A stretch of DNA of 64,000 nucleotides from Neoaquamicrobium microcysteis (GTDB lineage: Bacteria; Pseudomonadota; Alphaproteobacteria; Rhizobiales; Rhizobiaceae), in the NCBI RefSeq assembly GCF_008180155.1, contig NZ_VSZS01000066.1, positions 62,001 to 126,000 of the forward strand. Reading direction: 5' to 3'. Every line of letters starts with the position of its first letter. Position 1 is the first letter of the stretch. Positions 19,659 through 28,354 of this stretch are shown here, one piece after another. Both the position numbers and the translations under genes were made by a program. The notes below the pieces were generated by a model. The model had not been told where the DNA came from. It saw only the letters and a list, made by a program, of their open reading frames with translations, and made no database searches.

Positions 19659-19923
19659 TGTAGGTGGGGGGACTTCCAAGTCCCCATCCACAATCTGGCT
19701 GATGCAAGCGCTAGGGCGGCGAGCAATTCTAGCGCCTATCCCGTAGCCTACGCGACGATATGGGTCTGGGAGTTCAGTCCCACATAAGGCGACCAATGGC
19801 CTGGTTAGATCCCATCTCTTTTTGCCTCCGCCGGCATGCTGTCGTGCGATGGAAGTGTCGAACGGCATCGGCTGCGTCGCGGCAGGCTCTTCGATCTTCG
19901 ATAAATGGCTTCGTGGGATAACA
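19659..19923. other. Non-coding junction between core genes and the catabolic island, with inverted repeats
   Basis: GGGGACTT-CC-AAGTCCCC (19668-19685) is a compact terminator-like hairpin just after the metallopeptidase gene. GCGCTAG (19708-19714) and CTAGCGC (19729-19735) form a second inverted repeat. CGCCTAT (19734-19740) can pair with ATAAGGCG near 19784-19791 around an internal TGGGA...TCCCA stem. No gene or intact tRNA can be fitted. Confidence 0.5.
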
Positions 19924-21234
19924 TCAACTACCCACAAGGTTCGGGATCGCCAGAACAAGCCCGGGGAACGCGATCATCAGCCCAACAACGACGAAGTCGA
20001 TGATTAGAAACCACCATATGCCGCGGAAGATCGCAGAAGTCGAGACGCGATCGCCTACGACGCTTTTCACCACGAAGACGTTGAGACCGACCGGCGGCGT
20101 TATCATGCCCACCTCGAGCAACTTTACGATGAGAACGCCGTACCAGATCATGCTTGCGTCCGACGCGACCATCACCGGCAGGATCACCGGCAGCGTGAGT
20201 AGCAGGGCGCCCATCGGTTCCAGAATGAGCCCCAACAATACGAAGAGTACGGTCAGGCCGATCGCCAGTATCCATGGCTCGGCGCCGAAGCTTATGACGA
20301 ACTCGGACAGAACGCCTGCGACATCGCTGATCGACAGAAAGCGCGTCAGAAGATTAGCGCCGATCGTGATCACGAAGATTGTCGCGGTCGTGTAGGTGGT
20401 TTCACGAATCGCATTCCACGCAACCCGCCAGCTGAGCGTCCTGTTGAGAGCGGCAACGCCGAAGGATGCGAGGGCACCGACAGCGCCGGCTTCAGTGGCG
20501 GTGAAAACGCCGGAGAAAAGGCCGCCGAACACTATGCAGATCAGAAGCAGCGTCGGCCAGACCTCCTTGAACGCCTGCGTGCGGGCGCCAGACTGGATCT
20601 TTTCCATCGACCTGGGTGCGAGAGACGGGTTGAGCTTCACTCGGATCAGAATGACGACGATGTAGGACAGGGCGGTGAGCAGGCCCGCGCCGATGCCGCC
20701 CAAGAAGAGTAGGCTGACCGGGGTCTGGGTAAAGGTACCAAAGATGATAAGGAGGATGGACGGCGGTATCAATGCGCCTACGGTGCCCGCCGCAGCAATG
20801 CTGCCAGTTGCAAGCTCTGGCTTGTAACCCGCCCGCAACATTTCCGGTACGGCGATGCGTCCCATGGCCGCCGCGCAGGCGACGCTCGAGCCCGTTACGG
20901 TCGCGAAACCCGCCGAGCCCACCACGGCGGTAATGGCAAGACCTCCCGGCAACCTCACGAACAACACGCGACAAAGGTTGAACAACCCGCGGGTCAGGCC
21001 AGCGTGGAAACAAACGAAGCCCATCAACAGAAACATCGGGATGGAACTGAGTGTCCACTTTGCGATGAAGTCGTAGACGACTGCTGAAAGAACGCCGAAG
21101 GCCCCTCGTTCCCCGATGAGGATGAACAGGCCTACGAACGACACGGAGGTCAGCGCCACTGCGATCGGGATTCTTGCCAGAATGAGGAAGACCGCCAGCC
21201 CGATGCCGGCGAAACCGATTAGGAGGTCGCTCAT
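19924..21234 (-). CDS. dctM: TRAP transporter large permease (DctM type)
   Basis: 436 residues, about twelve transmembrane helices. It forms the transport core of a tripartite ATP-independent periplasmic transporter driven by the sodium or proton gradient. Typical DctM segments are present: RIPIAVALTSVSFVGLF, GSSVACAAAMGRIAVPEM, AAAGTVGALIPPSI and EVGMITPPVGLNVFVVK. ATG 21234 overlaps the stop of dctQ by four bases (ATGA), so the pair is translationally coupled. It is the last gene of the dctPQM unit and marks the left edge of the island. Confidence 0.95.
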   Translation of the reverse strand: MSDLLIGFAGIGLAVFLILARIPIAVALTSVSFVGLFILIGERGAFGVLSAVVYDFIAKWTLSSIPMFLLMGFVCFHAGLTRGLFNLCRVLFVRLPGGLAITAVVGSAGFATVTGSSVACAAAMGRIAVPEMLRAGYKPELATGSIAAAGTVGALIPPSILLIIFGTFTQTPVSLLFLGGIGAGLLTALSYIVVILIRVKLNPSLAPRSMEKIQSGARTQAFKEVWPTLLLICIVFGGLFSGVFTATEAGAVGALASFGVAALNRTLSWRVAWNAIRETTYTTATIFVITIGANLLTRFLSISDVAGVLSEFVISFGAEPWILAIGLTVLFVLLGLILEPMGALLLTLPVILPVMVASDASMIWYGVLIVKLLEVGMITPPVGLNVFVVKSVVGDRVSTSAIFRGIWWFLIIDFVVVGLMIAFPGLVLAIPNLVGS

Positions 21235-21764
21235 TCTTCGGGGTCCTCGCGGTTGCCGAATCCGAGGCTGTCTTGAGCGGGGTAGAAGAAGACGACACAA
21301 CGGTAGATCAATGTCAGGGTCATCAGAGCGAACCCGACCGGAAGAAAATAATAGGAGGGCCAGATGTCGAGCCGTACGCCTTGCGTGAACACGAACGCGC
21401 CGACCTCGCGCTTGCTTTCGGCATCCAGAAAGGTCCGGTACGTGAGCACCGCGTAGACGACGATCGACAAGAGCCATGAGATGAAAAGCGCAAAAGTCTG
21501 CAGCGACTTCGACAGCATCTGGGTGACGACTTCGACGGAGATGTGCGCATTCATGCGCTCGGCGAATGCAAGCGGCAGGAACGCGATGCCGACCATGTAG
21601 TAGTTGGATACGATCTCCACCGTTGCGGGGAATCCGCGCGCAGATGCGTAGCGCGCAAAGACATCGACCGACACGTGGATCATCATCGCAACGACCAGGA
21701 TCGCGGCTATGATCTGCGTAGCATCGAGGGCGCGGGCTAGAATGCGGCCCATCGTTGTGATCAT
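21231..21764 (-). CDS. dctQ: TRAP transporter small permease (DctQ type)
   Basis: 177 residues, four transmembrane helices, including the conserved IHVSVDVFARYASARGFP segment and SNYYMVGIAFLPLAFAERMNAHISVEV (in two parts: SNYYMVGIAFLPLAFAE, RMNAHISVEV), which are typical of DctQ. It links the binding protein to the large permease. ATG 21764 has GGGAG nine bases upstream. It sits 63 bases downstream of dctP and overlaps dctM by four bases. Confidence 0.93.
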   Translation of the reverse strand: MITTMGRILARALDATQIIAAILVVAMMIHVSVDVFARYASARGFPATVEIVSNYYMVGIAFLPLAFAERMNAHISVEVVTQMLSKSLQTFALFISWLLSIVVYAVLTYRTFLDAESKREVGAFVFTQGVRLDIWPSYYFLPVGFALMTLTLIYRCVVFFYPAQDSLGFGNREDPEE

Positions 21765-21827
21765 GGCTGGATGCTCCCGGGAAGGTTGTGCCGCCCGCAC
21801 GGCTTCAAGGTGCAGGCGGCACATACG

Positions 21828-22952
21828 TTACATACCGTAGGTAGCCTTGTCCGCCTCGCCATACATGTTCTCGCGGAACAGTTCGGCGACCTGATCGGCA
21901 TTCGCGGGATCAATGTTTGCTACTAGCCCTTCCCATTTGGCGACGAGGGCGTTGAAGCGTTCGATCTTGCCCTGCGCATCCGTCACTCCGAACGACTCCT
22001 CGTTGAGCCGGGCGATCTCTGTGAGGTCTTCCTGGACAAATGCGTTCTTGGCATCGAGCATCGCCTGCTCGGGCTCGACCACGGTTACCCCGATCTCCGC
22101 CACGCCCTTCTCATGATAGGCAGTGTCGTCTGCATAAGTATTGGCGACGGATCGCCCGATGGACTCGGCTGCCAGATCCATTACGGCTAGACGGGTCTTT
22201 TCATCCCATCCGCGCCACGCGTCGAGATTGGTGTTGAATAGAGCGTTGATGTAAAGAGAGCCGATTGGCATGTCCGTGACGTGCTTCGCCACGTCCTTGA
22301 GGCTCAGCGTTACAAGCGCCTCGTAGGGGTGGACGTTCACGTCGATAGTGCCCTGCGAAAAGCCTTCGTAGATATCGCCTGCAGGCAGGTTCACCTGAGC
22401 CGCTTCCATCGCTTCGGCCCAGCGACCGTAAGCTGAGAAGCTGCGGATACGTTTGCCCTTAAGGTCGTCAAGCGAAGCAAGCGGCGTCGTTGAAATGAGG
22501 CGATAGGGGGCCGTTGACGTGAAGCCAAGGAACACCTGCCCCTGCGCGATCCACTCGTTGCGGCACGCTTCGTCAGTGAAGCAGTACTCGCTCGCCGCGC
22601 CGGCCATTGCCACGATGTTGGTTCCGGTCATGCCAAGGTCGCCGATGAGGTTCGACTCCTTCAGTTCCGCACGATGATATGAGGCCACCACGTAGCCGAT
22701 GTCGGCGACGCCGTCGCGTATCCCGGGAAAGGTCTCGCTGAAATTGAGCAGCGACGAGCCGGCGAATAGCCGTGCATCGAGCGCACCGTCAGTACGCGCC
22801 GACAGGTTCTCGGCAAAGTATTTAGGTCCGGAAACAATCGGCGAATTGTCCGGCATACCGATCGCGAAACGCAGTGTATCCGCTCCGGCAGCGGAAAGCG
22901 TGATCACGGACAATGCCGTGGCCGCGCAGAGACAACGAATAAGGCTAACCAT
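21828..22952 (-). CDS. dctP: TRAP transporter periplasmic substrate-binding protein (DctP type)
   Basis: 374 residues with a Sec signal peptide (SLIRCLCAATALSVITLSAAGA). The DctP fold is shown by FPGIRDGVADIGYVVASYH, LDDLKGKRIRSFSAYGRWAEA and IYEGFSQGTIDVNV. The carboxylate-anchoring Arg of the family is likely in GKRIRSF. GGGAGGAG precedes ATG 22952 at ideal spacing, overriding a longer in-frame GTG. The ligand is presumably an organic acid used by the island. An operator-like palindrome lies 32 bases upstream. Confidence 0.93.
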   Translation of the reverse strand: MVSLIRCLCAATALSVITLSAAGADTLRFAIGMPDNSPIVSGPKYFAENLSARTDGALDARLFAGSSLLNFSETFPGIRDGVADIGYVVASYHRAELKESNLIGDLGMTGTNIVAMAGAASEYCFTDEACRNEWIAQGQVFLGFTSTAPYRLISTTPLASLDDLKGKRIRSFSAYGRWAEAMEAAQVNLPAGDIYEGFSQGTIDVNVHPYEALVTLSLKDVAKHVTDMPIGSLYINALFNTNLDAWRGWDEKTRLAVMDLAAESIGRSVANTYADDTAYHEKGVAEIGVTVVEPEQAMLDAKNAFVQEDLTEIARLNEESFGVTDAQGKIERFNALVAKWEGLVANIDPANADQVAELFRENMYGEADKATYGM

Positions 22953-22983
22953 TCTAACTCCTCCCAACTTCGCAGAATGAAAC

Positions 22984-23004
22984 GAAATTCACTCAATGAA
23001 TTTC
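22984..23004. promoter_or_regulatory. Palindromic operator candidate upstream of dctPQM
   Basis: GAAATTCA-CTCAA-TGAATTTC has perfect 8-bp arms and lies in an AT-rich leader 32 bases before dctP. A related palindrome, GATGAA-A-TTCATC, lies upstream of the acyl-CoA synthetase gene at 28263. The IclR regulator encoded at 29.4 kb is the obvious candidate to bind both, by inference. Confidence 0.5.
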
Positions 23005-23073
23005 ATGAATCTGATGCCAATGCAAATTAAATGTTGTGATGCAACTCGCGCATCGCCAGATGAAATGATTGGC

Positions 23074-26000
23074 CTACCATGTGTCGATGCGCCTTTGCCC
23101 TTGGCGCTTCACCGGGCCTGCCGCCGAGAAGGCGGAAAGAATACGGTGGCGTGATTCCGACGGGTCAATGACGTCGTCGATTTCGAGCACTGCGGCCACA
23201 TTCAGCGCCTTGCCCCGTTCGTAAAGCTGATCGACGAGCCTGCGGAAAAGCGCCTCGCGCTCAGGACCTTCCGCCGCGGCAGCGAGGTCTGCACGGTATG
23301 CCAGCCGAACCGCTCCTTCGAGGCCCATGCCGCCGAACTCGCCCGTCGGCCACGATAACGTGGCTGCGGTGGCGGCGAAGCTTCCTCCGCCCATCGCCAT
23401 CGCTCCCAGCCCATACGCCTTGCGCACGACAAGCGTCACCATCGGCACCTGAATTGACGCGGCGGTGACAAACATGCGCGACACGTGCCGCACAAGTGCT
23501 GTCTTCTCCGCTTCGGGTCCCACCATGAAGCCCGGAGTGTCGCACAGCGACAGCAGCGGCAGGCCGAAACTGTCGCAAAGCTGCATGAAGCGAGTGGCCT
23601 TGTCGGCGCAGTCGGCGTCGATAGCGCCGCCAAGTACACGCGAGTCGTTGGCTAGAATGCCGACGGCCCGGCCTTCCAGCCGCACTAGCGCGGTAACGAG
23701 GCCTGGAGCGAACGCCCGTCGCAGTTCCATCACCGAACCGGTGTCGGCAAGCTGCTCGATAAGCGTACGGACGTCGAAAGCCCGCAGACGGTTTTCAGGC
23801 ACCACATGGCGCAGCAGGCGTTGGTCTGCGGCTTCCCAGCCAGAAAGATCGCCTTGGAAATAGGAAAGGTAGCGCCGGGCCTCCGCTACAGCCGCCGCCT
23901 CGTCCTCGACCACCAGATCGACGACGCCGTTGGGGGCCTGAACGGCAATCGGCCCGACATCGTCGGGTTGGACTATGCCCAGCCCGCCGCCTTCGATCAT
24001 GGCGGGACCGGCCATGCCGATCGTTGAATCTTTCGTTGCAATGATGACGTCGCAGCAACCCAGCATCGCTGCGTTGCCCGCAAAGCAGCGGCCTGTCACG
24101 ATGCCGATCAGGGGCACCTTGCCGTTCAAGGCGGCGAGCCGGTGGAATGTCATCGACGACAGGCCGCTTACGCCGGTGAAATCGGTGTCACCAGGACGGC
24201 CCCCACCGCCCTCGGCCCACACCATGACGGGGATCGACCAGTTGTCGGCGAGCGCCAGCATCCGATCCTTCTTGTGGTGCGCGTTGATGCCCTGCGTTCC
24301 GGCCAGAACGGTATAGTCGTAGGCGAGCGCCATGCACCGGCTCTTCTCCGGCGTGAAGCTATCGGAGTTGACGCTGCCGACTGCGGCGATCATTCCATCG
24401 GCGGGGCTTATGCGAAGCAATTCGTCGATGGAGCGTCGCGAGCGCTGCGCTGCAAGGGTCAAGCTCCCATATTCGACGTAACGGGTCTCGTCGAAGAAAT
24501 CGGCGAGGTTCTCGCGGATCATGCGCTTGCCGATCTTGCTGCGGCGGGCCACGGCTTCGGGACGACCAACGTCCGCCAGGCTACTTCGCCGCTCCAGCAG
24601 TTCGGCAAGTTCAGGGCGAACACGGTCGAGGTCTTGGCCGTTCTCGACGGCTTCTGTAGCCAGTTCCGCACCACCGGGCCGCAGGAAGAATACGGCGGCT
24701 GCCGGTTCGGTCACTTCTCCTAACTCGCACAAGACGGAGGTGATGGTGCCCGCCGCTTCGGCGCTGATCGCCATCTGCATCTTCATGGCCTCGACGAGCG
24801 CAAGCTGCTGTCCTTTTGCAACGGTTTGCCCCAACTCTACATCTATCTGAACGATCATGCCGGGCATCGGTACCGTTACTGCCATCTCGCCATCGGGCGG
24901 CTCGATGGCGGCGATGCGTCGCGCAGGGGCCGAAGGCATGTCTTTCTTATGGTCGTCGTCGCGGAAATCCTGCGCGGCCAATGCGAGGAGATCGGGCAGC
25001 CTTTGCTCGACGAAGCGTGTATGAAATTCGAGCCTTGCGACCGAAGGTTGCGCAACCAGCCCTCGAAGGAATGAGAGGTTCGTCTCTACGCCGAGCACTC
25101 TCATTTGCTCGAGCACCCGGCTCAGCTTTCCCACAGCCGTGGCAAAGTCCGATCCGCGCGAAACGGCAATCACTTTAGCGAGCAGGGAATCGTAGGACGG
25201 GCTGATCCGATAGCCGGTATAGGCGAGCGTATCGACACGGATGCCAGGTCCTGTAGGCAGGTCAATGGCTGCTATGGTACCGCCCGATGGAATGGTGGTG
25301 CCATCCGGCATCAGCTGTTCCATGTTCACGCGGGCCTGGATCGCATAGCCCCGCGGGAGAGGAGGGGATGAGGGATCCAGACCTAACTCTCCAAGCCTTT
25401 CGCCGAAGCCGATTCGCAACTGCGTGGCGACTAGGTCTACGCCGGTGACCTCTTCCGTCACGGTGTGCTCGACCTGCAACCGCGGGTTCGCTTCCATGAA
25501 ATAGAATGCGTCTGCGTCAGTATCGACAAGGAATTCGAAGGTTCCGAGACTTCGATAACCAACATCGCGCGCCAGCTTCAGCGCTGCTTCGATCACGCGA
25601 CTACGCAACTTTTCTGGAAGGCCGGGGCAGGGGGCGATCTCGATGAGTTTCTGATGACGACGCTGCAGGCTGCATTCACGATCCCACAGATGCGTGACCT
25701 GGCCGGCGCCGTCTCCAACCACCTGCACTTCCACGTGGCGCGCACGCGCGATGAAACGTTCAATGTAGACGGCGTCCTGACCGAAGCTCGTGCGCGCCTC
25801 GGAGCGACATACCGCATACGAATCCGCAAGATCGTTCGAGCTTGTGACAATGCGCATTCCGCGCCCGCCACCACCGGCGACGGCCTTGATCATCGCCACG
25901 GCATCCGGGCCAAGCCCGTCGAAGAACCTGTGGGCCTCTTCGACGGATATGCCAGCGCGCGACCCCTCGGGCAGGGGTACCCCTAACCGGGCAGCCGCCT

Positions 26001-26439
26001 CTCGCGCGCTGACCTTGTCGCCGAAGACTGCCAGAGTTTCTGGTCGGGGGCCTATGAACGCGATGCCTGCGGCTTCGCAAGCGCGTGCAAATTCCGCGCT
26101 CTCACTCAGAAAGCCGTAGCCCGGATGTATCGCGTCACAACACTCATCGCTTGCGATTGCAATGATGCGGGCAATATCGAGATAGGCGGCTGGGCCAACA
26201 CCTTCCAGCGCGCGCCAGCGATCTACATGCCGCAGATGCAGGCATTCTCTGTCGTCCTGGGGTGCGATGCCGACGCTCGTAAAGCCCAGTTCGGAGGCAG
26301 CACGCGCGATCCGGATGGCAATCTCGCCACGGTTGGCGATGAGGATTGTTCTGTTGGTCAAGTCGAACTGCCTGTAACGCGGATGGTTTGGTGCCCGTTG
26401 AAAGCGCCTGTGCGGGATGTCAGTCCTGGCGCTTCGCAT
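23074..26439 (-). CDS. Single-chain biotin-dependent acyl-CoA carboxylase
   Basis: About 1121 residues carrying all activities of an acyl-CoA carboxylase. The biotin carboxylase occupies residues 30-490 (LIANRGEIAIRIARAA, HPGYGFLSE, AVAGGGGRGMR, MEANPRLQVEHTVTEE). The biotinyl domain at about 520-590 has the biotinylated Lys in EAMKM. A full carboxyltransferase (both halves) occupies 610-1121 (SGLSSMTFHRLAALNGKVP, then TPGFMVGPEAEKTALVRHV and GGGSFAATAATLSWPTGEFG). Most bacteria split these over two to four proteins. ATG 26439 follows AAGGCAGGGG and overlaps the preceding synthetase gene by 20 bases. The substrate could be propionyl-CoA, an acyl-CoA from the island pathway, or a longer acyl-CoA. 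Confidence 0.9.
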   Translation of the reverse strand: MRSARTDIPHRRFQRAPNHPRYRQFDLTNRTILIANRGEIAIRIARAASELGFTSVGIAPQDDRECLHLRHVDRWRALEGVGPAAYLDIARIIAIASDECCDAIHPGYGFLSESAEFARACEAAGIAFIGPRPETLAVFGDKVSAREAAARLGVPLPEGSRAGISVEEAHRFFDGLGPDAVAMIKAVAGGGGRGMRIVTSSNDLADSYAVCRSEARTSFGQDAVYIERFIARARHVEVQVVGDGAGQVTHLWDRECSLQRRHQKLIEIAPCPGLPEKLRSRVIEAALKLARDVGYRSLGTFEFLVDTDADAFYFMEANPRLQVEHTVTEEVTGVDLVATQLRIGFGERLGELGLDPSSPPLPRGYAIQARVNMEQLMPDGTTIPSGGTIAAIDLPTGPGIRVDTLAYTGYRISPSYDSLLAKVIAVSRGSDFATAVGKLSRVLEQMRVLGVETNLSFLRGLVAQPSVARLEFHTRFVEQRLPDLLALAAQDFRDDDHKKDMPSAPARRIAAIEPPDGEMAVTVPMPGMIVQIDVELGQTVAKGQQLALVEAMKMQMAISAEAAGTITSVLCELGEVTEPAAAVFFLRPGGAELATEAVENGQDLDRVRPELAELLERRSSLADVGRPEAVARRSKIGKRMIRENLADFFDETRYVEYGSLTLAAQRSRRSIDELLRISPADGMIAAVGSVNSDSFTPEKSRCMALAYDYTVLAGTQGINAHHKKDRMLALADNWSIPVMVWAEGGGGRPGDTDFTGVSGLSSMTFHRLAALNGKVPLIGIVTGRCFAGNAAMLGCCDVIIATKDSTIGMAGPAMIEGGGLGIVQPDDVGPIAVQAPNGVVDLVVEDEAAAVAEARRYLSYFQGDLSGWEAADQRLLRHVVPENRLRAFDVRTLIEQLADTGSVMELRRAFAPGLVTALVRLEGRAVGILANDSRVLGGAIDADCADKATRFMQLCDSFGLPLLSLCDTPGFMVGPEAEKTALVRHVSRMFVTAASIQVPMVTLVVRKAYGLGAMAMGGGSFAATAATLSWPTGEFGGMGLEGAVRLAYRADLAAAAEGPEREALFRRLVDQLYERGKALNVAAVLEIDDVIDPSESRHRILSAFSAAGPVKRQGQRRIDTW

Positions 26440-28057
26440 ACACCCCTGCCTTTTCCCGGTCCCATGCATCGCCGGCGGTCAGCCCGACATTGCGCAGGAC
26501 ATGCTTCTCGATCTTCTGGGTCGGCGTCTTGGGAAGGTCGGCTACAAAGCGCACGTAGCGCGGGATCATGAAGTAAGCGAGATGCGGCCGCAGAAACTCG
26601 ATCAATGAAGCGGGATCGAGCTTTTGACCCTCCACAAGAGACAGGACCGCGAGAACCTCGCTCTCGCTGATTTCGCTATCGACCGCGACCGCGGCAGCCT
26701 CCCGTATGGCGGGATGAGCCATCAGCGCGGCCTCGACCTCGAAGGAGGAGATGTTTTCCCCGCGCCGGCGGATCGTGTCCTTGAGCCTGTCGACGAAGAA
26801 GTAATTTCCGTTCGCGTCCCTGCGGAACGTGTCTCCCGTATGGAACCAGCCATTCCGCCAAGCCTTGGCGGTAGCTTCCGGGTCGCCGTAGTAGCCGTGC
26901 ATCATCGCCCACGGGCGATCCGTACGTATGATGAGTTCGCCGCTTTCGCCCACGGGAACTTCGCAGTCCCATTCGTCGACGATGCGCAGTTCTACGCCAT
27001 CTCGCGCGCGGCCGCAGGTCCCTTTGGTCGTAGGGTTGGGCTCAGAGACGATGGGAAGCGACACCTCCGTCATGTTGAACGAGGTGTAGATGTCGAAGCC
27101 GAAGCGACGGCGAAGTTCCGCAGCGTCATCGTCCAATGGCTGTTGGATGATGTAGCGCAAATGCCCCAGTTTCTCTTCAGCGCATTCCGGTTGAGACAAA
27201 AGGAACCGCGTCATGACGCCGAGGAGAATCGCGAATGTGGCCTTGGTTTCGGCGATCGTCTGCCAGAACGCGCTGGTGCGAAAACGCTCGATCACCGCAA
27301 CGGAACCGCCGCGTCCCATCATCATCATGCAGGGTAGCACTCCCGCGACATGGTACATCGGCAGGTTCACCAGATAGCGATCGTCCGCACCGAGGAAGTG
27401 CACGGCCTTGCCGGCGGTTTCGATATGCAGGTACGAACACATCACACCCTTCGAAGGGCCGGTGGTGCCTGAGGTGTAGAGGATGCACTGCATGTCGAAC
27501 GGCAGGATTTCCCTCTGGAGGGCAGCGGGTTCTTCACCTGCCTCATCGAGCATTGACGCGCTGACGCGAGGAACGTTGCCGTCTCCCAAGGCTCCAGTGC
27601 CGAAGACGACGAGCTTTTCGAGGGCTCCGCGATCCACGGCTTCGATATGTTCGATCAGCCCATCGACGGTGACGAAAATCTTTGCGCCCGAATTACGGAT
27701 CACTCGTTCGAGCAGGGATCCGCGATAGGCAGGATTGACGTGGACGGCGACAGCGCCAAGATAGTTCGCTGCAAACCACACACGAAGCGCATCGGGGCCA
27801 TTCGGCAGCGCAATCAGCAGCATGTCGCCCTGCGCGAGTCCGAGCGCCTGTAGGCCTGCGGCTGTCCGCCGCGTTTCCTGAACGGTGCGTGCGTACGACC
27901 ATTCGACGCCCCCCTCGAATGTGGCATAGGTCCGTTCCGGATGCTCTCCGGCGCGCTTCTCCAGCAGATAACGCAGAACGCAGTCTTCCGAAGCCGGGAT
28001 GCGCACATCGTGGGTGTGATGGCGTGGCTGCGATGTCGGTTGCGCGTTCTGCTTCAA
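26420..28057 (-). CDS. AMP-forming acyl-CoA synthetase (first of three)
   Basis: 545 residues. The adenylate-forming enzyme activates a carboxylic acid with ATP and CoA. The P-loop LYTSGTTGPSKGVM, the SFNMTEVSLP motif, the WFHTGDTFRRDANGNYFFVDR core and the C-terminal K in KTPTQKIEKHVLR are present. I chose the TTG at 28057 because GGGAGGGACGG is correctly spaced and the family N-terminus (EDCVLRYLLEKRAGEHPER) follows soon after; the longer frame adds 50 uncharacteristic residues. It is most like the crotonobetaine/carnitine and short- or medium-chain group. It is coupled to the carboxylase gene by overlap. Confidence 0.92.
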   Translation of the reverse strand: MKQNAQPTSQPRHHTHDVRIPASEDCVLRYLLEKRAGEHPERTYATFEGGVEWSYARTVQETRRTAAGLQALGLAQGDMLLIALPNGPDALRVWFAANYLGAVAVHVNPAYRGSLLERVIRNSGAKIFVTVDGLIEHIEAVDRGALEKLVVFGTGALGDGNVPRVSASMLDEAGEEPAALQREILPFDMQCILYTSGTTGPSKGVMCSYLHIETAGKAVHFLGADDRYLVNLPMYHVAGVLPCMMMMGRGGSVAVIERFRTSAFWQTIAETKATFAILLGVMTRFLLSQPECAEEKLGHLRYIIQQPLDDDAAELRRRFGFDIYTSFNMTEVSLPIVSEPNPTTKGTCGRARDGVELRIVDEWDCEVPVGESGELIIRTDRPWAMMHGYYGDPEATAKAWRNGWFHTGDTFRRDANGNYFFVDRLKDTIRRRGENISSFEVEAALMAHPAIREAAAVAVDSEISESEVLAVLSLVEGQKLDPASLIEFLRPHLAYFMIPRYVRFVADLPKTPTQKIEKHVLRNVGLTAGDAWDREKAGVYAKRQD

Positions 28058-28262
28058 TTTCCGTCCCTCCCTGGCCTGGGCGCATGCATCACAGGCTGCG
28101 ACATCGCGCGTCTTGGCGAAGTCAATCCGAGGCAAGATCCATGGCGATGTTTTGAAGATGCCCGCTCCAAAGCTGTGCAAATGTTGATTGCCCAGCAAGC
28201 GCGCCAAAGCCGCCAGCGGCTGGCTTTCGGTCTGTCGGCCAACCCGCCGAACCGAGTGAGGC

Positions 28263-28275
28263 GATGAAATTCATC
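28263..28275. promoter_or_regulatory. Palindromic operator candidate upstream of the acyl-CoA synthetase/carboxylase pair
   Basis: GATGAA-A-TTCATC is a perfect odd palindrome in the 297-base leader between the synthetase start and the hydrolase stop. Its TGAAATTCA core resembles the arms of the dctP-upstream palindrome. Further AATTTCAC and TTTCATC words occur at about 28331-28355. The rest of the leader (28058-28354) contains no other feature. Confidence 0.45.
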
Positions 28276-28354
28276 TTCTGATTTCCTCCCGCACGCAGAC
28301 TATTGGTGGCCGGACGAGAGGTCAACAGAATTTCACATGATGCTACTCATTTCA

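Noticed and set aside
19734-19795. Possible tRNA gene at the left island edge
   Set aside because: A T-arm-like TGGGA...TCCCA, an acceptor-like pairing and a CCA-like end exist, but the length is too short and no D-arm or anticodon arm can be folded.
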